Assembly: GCA_036702975.1 (NCBI GenBank)
Contig: DATNPX010000042.1
Span: 1 to 64,000 of the forward strand
Source of the DNA: DATNPX01 sp036702975
GTDB lineage: Bacteria > Cyanobacteriota > Vampirovibrionia > Obscuribacterales > Obscuribacteraceae
Direction of reading: 5' to 3'
Length of the DNA: 64,000 nucleotides
Shown here: positions 1 through 9,300 of the stretch, in pieces
Layout of the letters: the number at the start of each line of letters is the position of its first letter
Numbering within the stretch: position 1 is the stretch's first letter
Translations under genes and position numbers: made by a program
Notes under the pieces: generated by a model
The model's input: the letters and a program-made list of their open reading frames with translations, nothing else
Told to the model about the DNA's origin: nothing
The model's database searches: none

Positions 1-5
1 TTCCG

Positions 6-971
6 TCAGGCAGAGAGAATCTGCGGGATATTGAGATAGCCTTCGTCCTGTTGATTTTGTGGGATTCCGTTTGTCCTTGCAACTGTGTTTGGTGGGGTGG
101 GGATACCTGGTCGTCCTGCGTTTCCATTACCGTATGCTGGATTTCGGTATGCTGGATTTCCATGCGCTGGATTTGCATATGAGGCCTGGTTGCCGAAGCT
201 TTGCGCCGGAGCCTGCTGCTGGGCGGGCTGCGGGGGAATTTCATATTTCGTGTACGTCGGTTGCTGCACGGGCTTTGGGAGGAATATTTCTTCCACCAGA
301 TGTGGCGGCAGAACGATGGTCTGCGCTTGCCGCGCCGCTGCCATTTGCTTCTGGTGATCGACGAGCTGCTTCGGCAGCAACGAGCGACGGTCAACGAGAT
401 TGAAGTAACCCAATGCAGCGTCGAATTCGCCGAGCTGGCGAAGAATTTCGCCCATGATGTAAGAATAGCGGTTACGATTGCCTGTCCATTCTTCGTCGCG
501 TAGAGCTTCTTCGAGCTCCTGGGCAGCGAGTGTGAGCCAGCGGACATTGTCGGCATGATATTCGGGCGTGCCCAGCGTGCCCGCTACCGTGTGACATTCA
601 CGCGAGCACCAGGCGCCGTTCAGGGCAAGAGTTGAGCGATCCAGACTGTGAGAGCCATTGTTGCGCCCGGTCAGTACAGCGTGAGCAAACTTTTTGGACA
701 GTTCAATATCAGGCGTATCCGGCACCAGTTCAGGAAGAATGTAGTGCGAGGCGAAGGCGCTGAACCACCAGGTGTATATGCAAGACGGGCAGACGGCGAC
801 GAACGAGGCACGAATGATCGGGTCTGGAAGAACCCGGTGCAAGTCAGCTTCTACTTTGCTGTCCCGGGTCATATTGGGCAATCGCGTCACATTCGGGGTG
901 GCAAAGACTGTATTGCACGAAGGGCAAATCACAGACTCAGGGCGTAGAACGAAATTTTCAATAACAAGCAT
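6..971 (-). CDS. DUF2225-like zinc-binding protein with Asn/Pro/Tyr-rich tail
   Basis: The N-terminus has two CPSC motifs (CPSCNTVF near residue 16 and CPSCIYTWWF near residue 60), the arrangement of DUF2225 proteins, which are thought to bind metal through paired cysteines. A helical middle (about residues 130-220) ends in a TPR-like segment around YIMGEILRQLGEFDAALGYF, and the last 80 residues are Pro/Gln/Asn-rich with NPAxx pentapeptide repeats. The reading frame opens at a TTG at 992. I prefer the ATG at 971 because the conserved domain begins immediately after it and AGAAG lies about eight bases upstream. Biochemical function is unknown. The low-complexity tail is unlike ordinary DUF2225 proteins and resembles the exported proteins further along the window. 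Confidence 0.72.
   Translation of the reverse strand: MLVIENFVLRPESVICPSCNTVFATPNVTRLPNMTRDSKVEADLHRVLPDPIIRASFVAVCPSCIYTWWFSAFASHYILPELVPDTPDIELSKKFAHAVLTGRNNGSHSLDRSTLALNGAWCSRECHTVAGTLGTPEYHADNVRWLTLAAQELEEALRDEEWTGNRNRYSYIMGEILRQLGEFDAALGYFNLVDRRSLLPKQLVDHQKQMAAARQAQTIVLPPHLVEEIFLPKPVQQPTYTKYEIPPQPAQQQAPAQSFGNQASYANPAHGNPAYRNPAYGNGNAGRPGIPTPPNTVARTNGIPQNQQDEGYLNIPQILSA
130..174 (-). repeat. three 15-bp tandem repeats in the DUF2225 gene
   Basis: Three consecutive 15-base units with the core TATGCTGGATTT (the third has ATGCGCTGGATTT) encode NPAHG, NPAYR and NPAYG in the tail of the protein. A fourth, decayed unit follows. The array is in frame and divisible by three, so copy-number change would alter tail length without breaking the gene. 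Confidence 0.7.
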
Positions 972-1313
972 GGTGATACTTCTCGACAGCAATCCGATGC
1001 CTATAGATTAGGCGGTACTCAGGCACGGGTAAATCGGGGAAAGTCCCATGATCGGCGGAATTTTATCTTCCAGCATGGGGGAAATACGACATCGTGTAAC
1101 GTCCGTCGTTACTGACAGCCAGGCGAAATTCACGGTAGTAAGTTGGGATTCCATTTTTTAGAAACGATCTCTTCCAAATCACCCCTGGGGCGATGAGCAA
1201 AAATGATCCATATATGCTTTCAGTTTACCCGCTGATTCGATTCTATGGGAGCCGAGCGTCTTATAAGATTTCATATTAATTCGGAATGGACTTAAATCGC
1301 AGGCTTCTTTCCC
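972..1313. other. intergenic region, no gene seen
   Basis: About 340 bases between two minus-strand genes. No convincing reading frame with a ribosome-binding site was found. A TATAG-containing stretch near 1010 could serve as a -10 element for the gene ending at position 6, but no matching -35 box is clear. A loose inverted repeat, CCCATG near 1045 and CATGGG near 1074, is the only structure noted. Confidence 0.4.
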
Positions 1314-1772
1314 TTAGATTTCGGCTGCGGGTTTGCTGAAGCTGACATTCAAGAATCCCAAAACGACGGCACAGGCGATTGCTGTTTCCTGATCGACAGT
1401 CTGACTGACCGTTCGCCAAGTTCCCATCATAAATAGCGTCTTTATGATTGTTGTATCCGTCTCGCCTAGTTGGCGCGCAAGTTCTCTGACAGTTATGTAA
1501 CCGTCATCCCCACTTACCAGAATTACAGCTCGATCGCGCGCAACGGACTCGATAGGTTTATTCTGAGATACTTTATCTCTGCCTGGAATTCTTCGAGAAG
1601 TACGACTTCTCTTTCGCGAGGAATCATCCGGAGTGCTCGCACCTATCCGAGTAGGTCTATTCCGTTTGCCGCCCCCGCCGGAACCTTCGGTTTGGGTCTC
1701 AGGCTCAACTTTGTCGACATTGTTCTCATCTTCTTCTGGCAAATTCGAATCACCGGTGCAACTGCAATCCAT
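1314..1772 (-). CDS. free-standing IF2 N-terminal-like domain protein
   Basis: The last 60 residues (YITVRELARQLGETDTTIIK, then a short helix, then SQTVDQETAIACAVVLGF) match the IF2_N module of translation initiation factor IF-2: ITVxELAxxL, a helix, then xNQxxDxETAxxIAxxFGF. They follow a basic, Ser/Arg-rich stretch (KRSRTSRRIPGRDK) and an acidic Gly-rich linker. No GTPase (G) domain, EF-Tu-like domain or C-terminal IF2 domain follows; the gene stops right after the module. The frame extends upstream to an ATG at 1877, but that extension (36 residues) is Cys/Pro-rich and unconvincing, so I chose the ATG at 1772. No good Shine-Dalgarno is visible for either. It may bind nucleic acid or ribosomes, by analogy only. 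Confidence 0.6.
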   Translation of the reverse strand: MDCSCTGDSNLPEEDENNVDKVEPETQTEGSGGGGKRNRPTRIGASTPDDSSRKRSRTSRRIPGRDKVSQNKPIESVARDRAVILVSGDDGYITVRELARQLGETDTTIIKTLFMMGTWRTVSQTVDQETAIACAVVLGFLNVSFSKPAAEI

Positions 1773-1877
1773 TATGTTGGATGCTCGCGGTCCAGTCCAT
1801 ACTGGGTTACTACTGGCACAAGGGGCGAATTTTCGCGTCCTCGAATCGAAAATATTCTCCCCAATACAACTTAGCAA

Positions 1878-2250
1878 TTGCTATCGACAGCAATTATGCA
1901 CCACATATAGTGCCCCATCAATCAAAATCGCCTGAGCAAATAGTACAATTTTTTGAGCAGCTGAGAACGGACTGATATGCTAAACGTTAACAAAACACTG
2001 ATCAACAGGCTAAAATAAGACAATCATATAATTTTCTCAAATTCGTGAAACGAACTCCAAGCAGATCAAATTTAATCGGCTGGAAAATTTTTGCACTTTC
2101 GAATCAAAATTTTTTCGCATCGCAATTGGTGCCCTATACACCTACGAAAAACGTAGCGAAAAGCGCTTCAAAAGCCAGCTGCGGTCACTATCATTTTCCT
2201 AACAAACGCTCTGAGAGCTCATTTTTGCAAACCAAATTCAATTCGTCATA
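1878..2250. other. AT-rich intergenic region
   Basis: About 370 bases of AT-rich sequence between the divergent IF2_N-like gene and the M15 peptidase gene. It should contain the promoter of the minus-strand gene, but no clear -35/-10 pair was picked out on that strand. Short open frames here lack ribosome-binding sites and protein-like composition. Confidence 0.4.
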
Positions 2251-2279
2251 TTGACAATTAATACATTCGTTGTTATCTT
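2251..2279 (+). promoter_or_regulatory. sigma70-type promoter of the M15 peptidase gene
   Basis: TTGACA at 2251-2256 and TATCTT at 2274-2279 are separated by 17 bases: a perfect -35 box and a four-of-six -10 box. Transcription would begin near 2286, about 75 bases before the preferred start codon. Confidence 0.7.
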
Positions 2280-2361
2280 CAACTTGCCCAAACATAGAAT
2301 GAGTGCCGAATGAAGTCATCGCAAGCGGATGACACCGCCTTCGGCACCAAAGAAGGTGCCG

Positions 2362-3777
2362 ATGTCTCGACCACCCGTTGCCACTGCAATGGAACATTAC
2401 CAATCCCAGGCATACCAACCCGAACTAGAAGTGGACTCGCCAACTTTTGCAGCCCGGGTTTATAGAGAAGTGATGCCGAGAAATTGCTGCGCTTCATCGC
2501 CTGCCGCTGAACTTCCCAGCACGATCGACTTTTCACAACACATTTACCCGACTGAGTCGGCACCACCTATTTATCCCACAGAGACAACAAGTCCGATCGA
2601 CCAGCTTCCACCCGCTGCTCCAGAACAAATCAGAGTCGCCCTGAACAGTGCCACCGCAATCACATTTACTAGTGCCTCAGACAATCGACAGACAGGGCAA
2701 CAGCCTGATTATTTCCTCGGTACAGATGGAGTTCTACGAGCCAACCCGAACAAAAAGCAACCAAATGCTGACGGATCAATAAATATCGAGTTGCAAGCAA
2801 AAAACAAATTCGAAACCGATGCTAAGAAATTTGCCGATCAATTGCAGAAGGCAGCGGTCAAAGATCTAATCAGCTACTTCAGTCGAAGCAACCCTGGAGC
2901 CAAAGTACCTCAAGATTGGCTGGATCAACTCAGCAAAGAACCGGACTTGCCACCGCCAGTGGTACCTTTGGCTTTGGATTCACAGCCCGTTCCCGATTTA
3001 CCACCTCCACCGATTGATCAGCCACAACAACCTGACCAAACGCAAACACAAGATCAGTCGCCATCGCAAACACAGCCCCCAGACTCAAACCCGCCACCAA
3101 TATACTCTGGAGGTTCACCTGACATCGGCACCAGAAGCGGTGGCACGAGTGGAGGTGGTGGTGGTAGTTATGGAGGAGGTGGTGGTTACGGAAGTGGCGG
3201 TGGCGAATCCACGCTGCCCGCTCAATACAACAGCAATCCCGGTACACCTCACAACGGGGATAGTACCGTGCATGCCGGCGCCGGTGCGCCGCAGAACGGA
3301 AGCGACAATAACACGGGCTCCAGCGCAGCAAACGGAGATAACACTGCCACTCCAGCAGTGCCGGGCGACAAACCACTCAGCACCAACATGCCCATTGGTG
3401 CCTGGGGTGGTTACTCAAACGGACAAATTCCAACATCAGCATTGACCGACGTGTACGGATTCAAAGTTGCTCCGGGAATTGCAGACAACCTCACTGCCTT
3501 ACTGAACGCGGCTCAGCAAGCCGGGGTTTGGAATCCTCAGGAGGAAAAGTATGCAACAGGCACCTATCGAACTTACGACCAGCAGGTGCAGTTGTATGAC
3601 CAGAAAGGCCCGACCTGGGCAGCAACTCCGGGAAAATCAATGCATGGGTGGGGAGAAGCGATCGATTTTAATATGAACGACACCAAACTAATCAGCTGGC
3701 TTAAAGATAACGCTGAAAAATATGGATTCAAAAACCATACCAAAGAACCCTGGCATTACAGCACCAGCGGTGGTTGA
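2362..3777 (+). CDS. M15 (VanY-type) D,D-carboxypeptidase/endopeptidase with disordered N-terminal half
   Basis: The C-terminal 120 residues are a VanY-type peptidase domain: GTYRTYDQQVQLY, then SMHGWGEAIDF (zinc ligands His and Asp) and EPWHY (catalytic Glu, third zinc ligand His). Such enzymes cleave D-Ala-containing peptidoglycan peptides. The domain is preceded by a Pro/Gln-rich and then Gly/Ser-rich linker of about 200 residues. Near residues 130-200 is a small conserved-looking segment (YFLGTDGVLRANPN). The frame opens at 2329, but the ATG at 2362 has AGAAGG five to six bases upstream and is preferred. No classical signal peptide is visible from either start, which is odd for a wall enzyme. 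A duplicated IYPTE motif lies near the N-terminus. The gene is monocistronic, driven from the promoter at 2251. Confidence 0.85.
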   Translation: MSRPPVATAMEHYQSQAYQPELEVDSPTFAARVYREVMPRNCCASSPAAELPSTIDFSQHIYPTESAPPIYPTETTSPIDQLPPAAPEQIRVALNSATAITFTSASDNRQTGQQPDYFLGTDGVLRANPNKKQPNADGSINIELQAKNKFETDAKKFADQLQKAAVKDLISYFSRSNPGAKVPQDWLDQLSKEPDLPPPVVPLALDSQPVPDLPPPPIDQPQQPDQTQTQDQSPSQTQPPDSNPPPIYSGGSPDIGTRSGGTSGGGGGSYGGGGGYGSGGGESTLPAQYNSNPGTPHNGDSTVHAGAGAPQNGSDNNTGSSAANGDNTATPAVPGDKPLSTNMPIGAWGGYSNGQIPTSALTDVYGFKVAPGIADNLTALLNAAQQAGVWNPQEEKYATGTYRTYDQQVQLYDQKGPTWAATPGKSMHGWGEAIDFNMNDTKLISWLKDNAEKYGFKNHTKEPWHYSTSGG

Positions 3778-3949
3778 GAACTTAAAGAGCGCAAAAAAGA
3801 ATTTTTGCCATGCCACAAAAAGACGAGCGGTCACTTTCAATTTTACACGTATTTTAGATCGACCGGTTTATTGTCAAGATGTCAGAACCTAACCTGGTTT
3901 GGACATTTACTAGATAACGATACGCATAGCTTCCCCAGGAAGGTTTTTT

Positions 3950-4996
3950 ATGAGCCACCAGCAGACGCACGTAGAGAAACACGATCATAAGCCGCAGCGT
4001 GAAGCACCCGAGGTGCCGCATGGGATTGCCGAAACGGCTCGACACATCTGGAGCGCCGACCATGCAAAAAACCCTACCGGCAACAGTGAACGCCTTGATG
4101 CGGCATCAAAAAGACTTGGTGAGTTGGGTTTTCCAAACATGACGGTAGTCGGCGCGCCAGAGAAGGGCACGCTTCGAGTCAAAGATTCCGAAGGCCACTT
4201 CCGTGACGTATCGGCGCATACAGTCCGCGGTCGCGACGGTAAGAGCAAAGAAGAAATCGAAATCAAAAATGCCGAACCCGGACATGGTGAATCGTCGACT
4301 CGACCTGATTTGAGCAAGCAATTCAAAGGTTTCGATGCCACCAAAGCCGATCACGATCGCTTGGCGCGCGAGGCCGCAGCAGCTGCGCCGAAACCAGCTC
4401 ACGAGCTCACACCGGCTGAGAAAGCGCAGCAAGAAAAACTCAATAGCAAACACTCTGAAGAATTTGACAAAGCGGCAAAAAAGAACGAACAAGCTGCTGG
4501 CGTTGGCAGTCTGCCTGAACTCCACGCAAAACGAGAGGCGGAGCAGCAAGCGAAAAAGGACAAGGCAGCTCAGGAAGAAGCGAAGAAAAAAGACGGTCAC
4601 ACGCTGACACCTGAAGAGCAAGCCAAACAAGCACGTCAGCATGAAGCAGATAAAAAAGCGTCTGAGCAGTTCGATAGAGCTGCGCACCGACATGGTGCTG
4701 TCAACGGAGATGTAGGTGGGTTACACGACCGAAAAGAAAAAATGAAAGAAGCCGAGCATGCTCAGGCTGGCGCAAAAATGACAGTAGCTCCCGGTGGATG
4801 GCAGACTGCCGAAAAAAGTCTGAAAGAAACCATGGAAAAAGCCGGCATTCAAAATCCCAGACCTACCGCACGCGAAATCGCGAATCATGAGACGCAACTC
4901 GCTCACGATGCAGGGTTCACAGGAAAGTATGCAGTTTTACACTGGGCCAAGAGTCTCAAGAAAGGCGATCAAGTCGAACACAAAATTCACGAGTGA
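3950..4996 (+). CDS. highly charged hypothetical protein
   Basis: A 348-residue hydrophilic protein rich in Lys, Glu, Ala, His and Gln, with no signal peptide or membrane segment. Residues 20-110 (ETARHIWSADHAKN onward, including GTLRVKDSEGHFRDVS) look folded. Residues 120-270 are a coiled-coil/low-complexity region with repeated LTPAEKAQQEK and LTPEEQAKQARQ units. The C-terminal 60 residues (TAREIANHETQLAHDAGF) again look folded. The start is well supported by AGGAAGG upstream. I do not recognise the family. The similarity between the two LTPxE-containing segments suggests internal duplication. Confidence 0.75.
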   Translation: MSHQQTHVEKHDHKPQREAPEVPHGIAETARHIWSADHAKNPTGNSERLDAASKRLGELGFPNMTVVGAPEKGTLRVKDSEGHFRDVSAHTVRGRDGKSKEEIEIKNAEPGHGESSTRPDLSKQFKGFDATKADHDRLAREAAAAAPKPAHELTPAEKAQQEKLNSKHSEEFDKAAKKNEQAAGVGSLPELHAKREAEQQAKKDKAAQEEAKKKDGHTLTPEEQAKQARQHEADKKASEQFDRAAHRHGAVNGDVGGLHDRKEKMKEAEHAQAGAKMTVAPGGWQTAEKSLKETMEKAGIQNPRPTAREIANHETQLAHDAGFTGKYAVLHWAKSLKKGDQVEHKIHE

Positions 4997-5064
4997 TTGG
5001 CGCAACGATTCACGATCGACTCGGCGCGAGTACTTTTATGCAAGAAGCAGTGAAATGCCACACT

Positions 5065-6054
5065 CTAAACAGTGACGACAATTTTTCCGAACTGTTGATT
5101 GCTTTCCAAATACCGATGCGCTTCGACAATCTGATCGAGTGAGAAAGTTTTGGCGATGACAGGTTTCAGCTTGCCACTCTTAAGACCCTCAGCGACAAAA
5201 TCTACTCCAACTTGCAACTTGGCGGCATCACCACTGGTGGTCATAATCAACGAACCTGTGATTACAGGTCTCTTTCCAATCACCTCAAGCAATGAAATTG
5301 TAGTCGGCTCTTGACTGAGTGCACCATACAAAATCAGGCGTGCTTCAGGCGCCGACGCAGCCATTAGTTTTGCGAAAGTTGGTCCACCGACTGGATCGAA
5401 GGCAACAGTTGCGCCTTTACCACCGGTAATCTTCATCACTTCGGCAACAATGTCTTGTTCTTCAGTTGCAATAACGTGCGCGGCACCAGCTTTCTTCAAT
5501 TGATCTGCTTTGGCACTGGTTCTTGTCAATGCCACTGATTTAGCACCGACCATGTTGGTGATCTGAATTGCCGCCAGTCCAACGCTGCTAGAGGCGGCTG
5601 GAACAAGAACCGTATCGCTTGCCTGCAATTTCGCTGTTGCAAGCAAGCCATCATATGCGGTGAGGAACATCATCCAGATCGATGACGCTTCTTCGAAAGT
5701 CAGGTTGGCAGGATGCTTGACCACAGCGTATGTGGGCGCAACAACCAGATCGCCATACATGCCGTATTCATTCATGGAAAAATTTGGCACCGTGCTCACA
5801 GCGTCGCCGACTTTAAAATCTGTTACGCCGTCACCAACCGATTCAATAGTTCCCGCGGCTTCATAGCCAAGATGCGCAGGAAGCTGAGCCGTCTCAAGAT
5901 ACTGCCCGCCGCGGAACATGGCTTCGGCGCGATTCAAGCCAATCGCCTTGACTGCGATCCGCACCTCATTCTGCTTTGGAGCACGTACCTCCGTTTCAAC
6001 AACTTTTAAAACTTCCGGCCCGCCATTTTTCGCAAACTCAACTACTCGTGACAT
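5065..6054 (-). CDS. zinc-independent quinone oxidoreductase (MDR superfamily)
   Basis: A full-length 329-residue medium-chain dehydrogenase/reductase of the NADPH:quinone oxidoreductase group. The N-terminal catalytic fold contains GPEVLKVVE, LGYEAAGTIESVGDGV and FKVGDAV. The Rossmann domain contains the QOR-type nucleotide loop region ASSSVGLAAIQI (in place of AxxGGVG) and FDPVGGPTF. The catalytic-zinc cysteine of alcohol dehydrogenases is absent, as in QORs. It likely reduces quinones or activated alkenes with NADPH in the cytosol. GAGG lies six bases before the ATG. The upstream region has an operator-like palindrome over the -10 box, so the gene is probably induced by an electrophile or redox signal. 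Confidence 0.9.
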   Translation of the reverse strand: MSRVVEFAKNGGPEVLKVVETEVRAPKQNEVRIAVKAIGLNRAEAMFRGGQYLETAQLPAHLGYEAAGTIESVGDGVTDFKVGDAVSTVPNFSMNEYGMYGDLVVAPTYAVVKHPANLTFEEASSIWMMFLTAYDGLLATAKLQASDTVLVPAASSSVGLAAIQITNMVGAKSVALTRTSAKADQLKKAGAAHVIATEEQDIVAEVMKITGGKGATVAFDPVGGPTFAKLMAASAPEARLILYGALSQEPTTISLLEVIGKRPVITGSLIMTTSGDAAKLQVGVDFVAEGLKSGKLKPVIAKTFSLDQIVEAHRYLESNQQFGKIVVTV

Positions 6055-6079
6055 TGCTACCTCAACTGTCAGAAAATTA

Positions 6080-6119
6080 CTGTGTGCGAAAGACTACAGC
6101 ACACAGGCCATTCTTTCAA
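6080..6119 (-). promoter_or_regulatory. promoter with overlapping palindromic operator for the quinone oxidoreductase
   Basis: On the minus strand TTGAAA (6119-6114) and TAGTCT (6096-6091) are 17 bases apart. A perfect 8-bp inverted repeat, CTGTGTGC (6080-6087) and GCACACAG (6099-6106), brackets the -10 box and would place a bound repressor directly over it. The rest of 6120-6399 holds no convincing gene. Confidence 0.5.
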
Positions 6120-6399
6120 CGCTTAAAACCAGCTCAGACGCGAAAGGGCTCTTTTCATCAACTTAAAAGCAATTTTTCCATTGACGTGTATGATTGACGA
6201 TCAATTACTGCTGGGTTGATCGAGACTTAGTTCTTCGGTGATGAACTGCAGCGCATCCGGACGCACTTCTCGTCTGTATTCGGCCGTTCCTATCCAGGCA
6301 GGATATCGATAACTACAGACAAAAGCCATCCTCGGATACGTTCCCTCAGATGGCTTAAGATGATTCGCGATAGCTGGTGAACTACTTGGACTCGCCTGG

Positions 6400-9300
6400 T
6401 TAGAAGGTACGACCACCGAGCAAGTTGCGCATCCAATCGTCCATTCCACCGGTGGCGCGCTGACGCTGCATTTCTGCTGCCAGTGTTGGAGGCAGCATCG
6501 CCTGTGGTCTTGGGTTGTAGTCTGGGTTCATTCTTACCATCTGAACGAATTGAGGAGACGGTGTGCCACCACTTGCAACGATCGACTGAGCGGTGTATAC
6601 GTCTGGTCTGGAGATGCGGTTCGAGCTCCAGCCTGCGTCGATCATCTGCTGAACAACTTGAGTGCTGCCATGGTTGAATTCAGTTGGTCCCATAATGCGA
6701 GCTGTTACCGAAGCAGTTCCGAGCATCGAAGCATCTTTCTGATAGACATCGAGAGCGGCTTGAGCAATGCGTGGATCTTGAATTTGTTCGTCGGTGAAAC
6801 CAGCGGCATGCATGTCCATGATGATTTGCTGAGCGGTGTGAATGTTGTTTCTCATGCTGGCAGCGGTTTGCTGAGCGATGGAGTTGACATCAGCAGCACC
6901 ATCAGAGTAGCCACCATTGCTCGACTGTCCGTAGGCTTCAACGAACGTATGAGCAGTCATACTGCCATCGCCACCGGCGTGTCCAACAGTTCGAACTTCA
7001 GGATTGCCGGAACTCAATGTGGTGTCGACATTGACACCCACTGTCTGGCTGGTTGTCGAAGTTCCGTTTGGAGCCTGATCGCCTCTGATATTGACGTCGA
7101 CGACCTGACGAACTTGCTGATTGCCTGGAGGAATAGCATTAACTGGAGGCAGAGCATTTGGCACGTTGTTGGAACCGACCAATCTGGCGTTAACGTCGAG
7201 TTCTGTGCGCTGTACTGGTGTTGAACCAACTGCACCGCTGCCAACCATGCGAACATCTTGCTGAACGCTAGGAGTTCCAGTGACAGACACATCCATCTGC
7301 TGGCGGTTAGTGCCGAATGTGCCACCACCACTGTGCGAACGGAAGTTGATGTCAGTCTGCTGACGTACAGGAGGATTCATCGAAGGCATCGGAATATTGC
7401 CGAGACCGCCCATTCCACCAATTCCAGCGTTGCCGGTATCGACGGCGTTGATATCGAGAGTGTTGTTTTGCTGAGTAGGAGCTGCGCCACCACCGACGTG
7501 GTTGAAAGCACCGATGCTGAGCGGACCGCTGCCGCCAACGTTGTTTCCACCAGCAGACTGCATGTTGAGAGTCTGGGCAGTGCCACGGCTGGCACCACCA
7601 CCGCCGCCACCACCGAGGTGACGAACCATTCCGCTCAAGCTGCGATAGGCAGAACCGTAATCTTTAGCATGACCACCGGAGACGAGCTGAGCAACGGTTT
7701 GAACCATATTGGTGTCGGCGCAAGCGGCTTCTCCAGCTTCAACTGTAGGTGATTCGAGCATGATCGCAAGGCAAGCTCCAACTTCAGCAGCAGGCACGTT
7801 TGGTGCTTCGCGACCGATGATGGCATCTTTGACCATGGCGTGTGTATCTGGTCCAACCTTGCGGCTGACGATAGAGTTGACGTAAGAAGCTACGCCGCGG
7901 ATGGCAGGACCTCTGCCCCAGGCTGGTTGCTTCAATACTGCGGTGTTGGACGCAGCTGCTCTGTAGCCGGCGGTGATAGGCATACCCGCTGAGAGCAATG
8001 TGTCTGTAGCTGGACCAACTCTTGGGTTCCATCCTGATTCTGGCGATGTGTCGTCAGTCATGATGTGAACGCCCCAGGCTTGTTGATCTGGAGTCATTTC
8101 ACCGTATCTGCCTTTGAGATATTCGGTGAATGCGTTGCCTTCCTGACCGTTAACGTACGCTTCCGAACCAAGCACTGCATGCTTGAGAAGCGACTTCTGG
8201 AAGCGCTGTTTAGCGACTGCAGTCTGCTTGAAGGTGCCGCCGTTGTATGCCATGAAACCGGCTGCGGCGCGCTCGAACATTCCGCGTGGGCCGTCTTCGT
8301 TAGCGGCGATGGCAGATTCTCTGGCTGCGTCGAATGCTTCTGAGTCAGTCGCGAATGTTTGAGCATAACCTGCTGCCATCAACTGCATAGCTTTCTGTTC
8401 AGGTGTGGCGTTGGCTGCGAAACGAACGTGGTTTACGTGACCTTTGCCGTTACCTACAATGTTTGCCTTACCATCTGTGGAAGGACCCATTGTTGGACCA
8501 GCAGCGGTTCTGATGTCGACTGTCAGGCTTCTTGGTGGAACCCAGCGATAGTTGGATTGTCTGAACTTGTCGAATGGGCTGTCGCCTTTAGGTGGTGGTG
8601 GGTTGCCGCCTGAAGGAGGAGGAGCATCACCGCCACTTTCCTGCAACTCTTGCGGAATGTGTGAAGTAGATGGGTCGATGTTACGACCGTGATTAACAGC
8701 GCTCTGGCTCAGTGACTGGCTGAGGATGTGAGCGGCAGTACCTGCAACGGCGGCACCAGCTGCAGCAGCTACGCCAGGACGAACGTTGATTTGCTGCGGT
8801 GGCTGTTGACCCTGTTGCAGTGGTGGCTGTGGCTGTTGAGAAACGATACCTTGAACTGTTTGAGTGCCGCCACCGGTCAATGGACGGTTCGCACCCGGCT
8901 TGTTGGTGACACGAATCATCACAGGCTTGCCGTTGGCGTCAATGCCCTTAACCAATGTGCCTGGGGCTTCTTCCTGCGGCAATTCGATGTCGCTGGCAGG
9001 CAAGCTTCCTGGAGCACCATTTCCGGTACCATGAGCAACAACGCTCTTACCGTCGGCGCCGACAATCGGTGCAGTCGGGTTTGGTCTGTCGCCAGGCAAT
9101 ACAGGCTTGTCACCAGGCAATACTGGTTTGCCGCCGCTAACAGCTGAGCCGGTCTTCAATTCCTGGGAGACGTTGGCTTTGTCAGTTGTATTGGACGAGC
9201 CGCCACCTGTTGAACCACTTCTGGTGGCAGTGGTGGGAGTTGAAGCAGCAGGAGTATCTTTCTTCGGACCAGGAGCAAGACCTGGCAATACCGGTCTGAC

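Noticed and set aside
1036..1080. GGGGAAAGTCCCATG, resembling the CCCATGGG elements of the export cluster
   Set aside because: Only the left half matches, it lies in the opposite orientation relative to its gene, and the conserved TACG flank is missing.
5000..5040. Short ACTCG/CGAGT stem followed by ACTTTT between converging genes, considered as a terminator
   Set aside because: Only five base pairs with a three-base loop and a broken T-run.
6201..6449. 82-codon minus-strand frame overlapping the end of the VirB6-like gene
   Set aside because: The first half lies inside the large gene. A shorter version from 6329 has only a poorly spaced GAGG. Composition is inconclusive.
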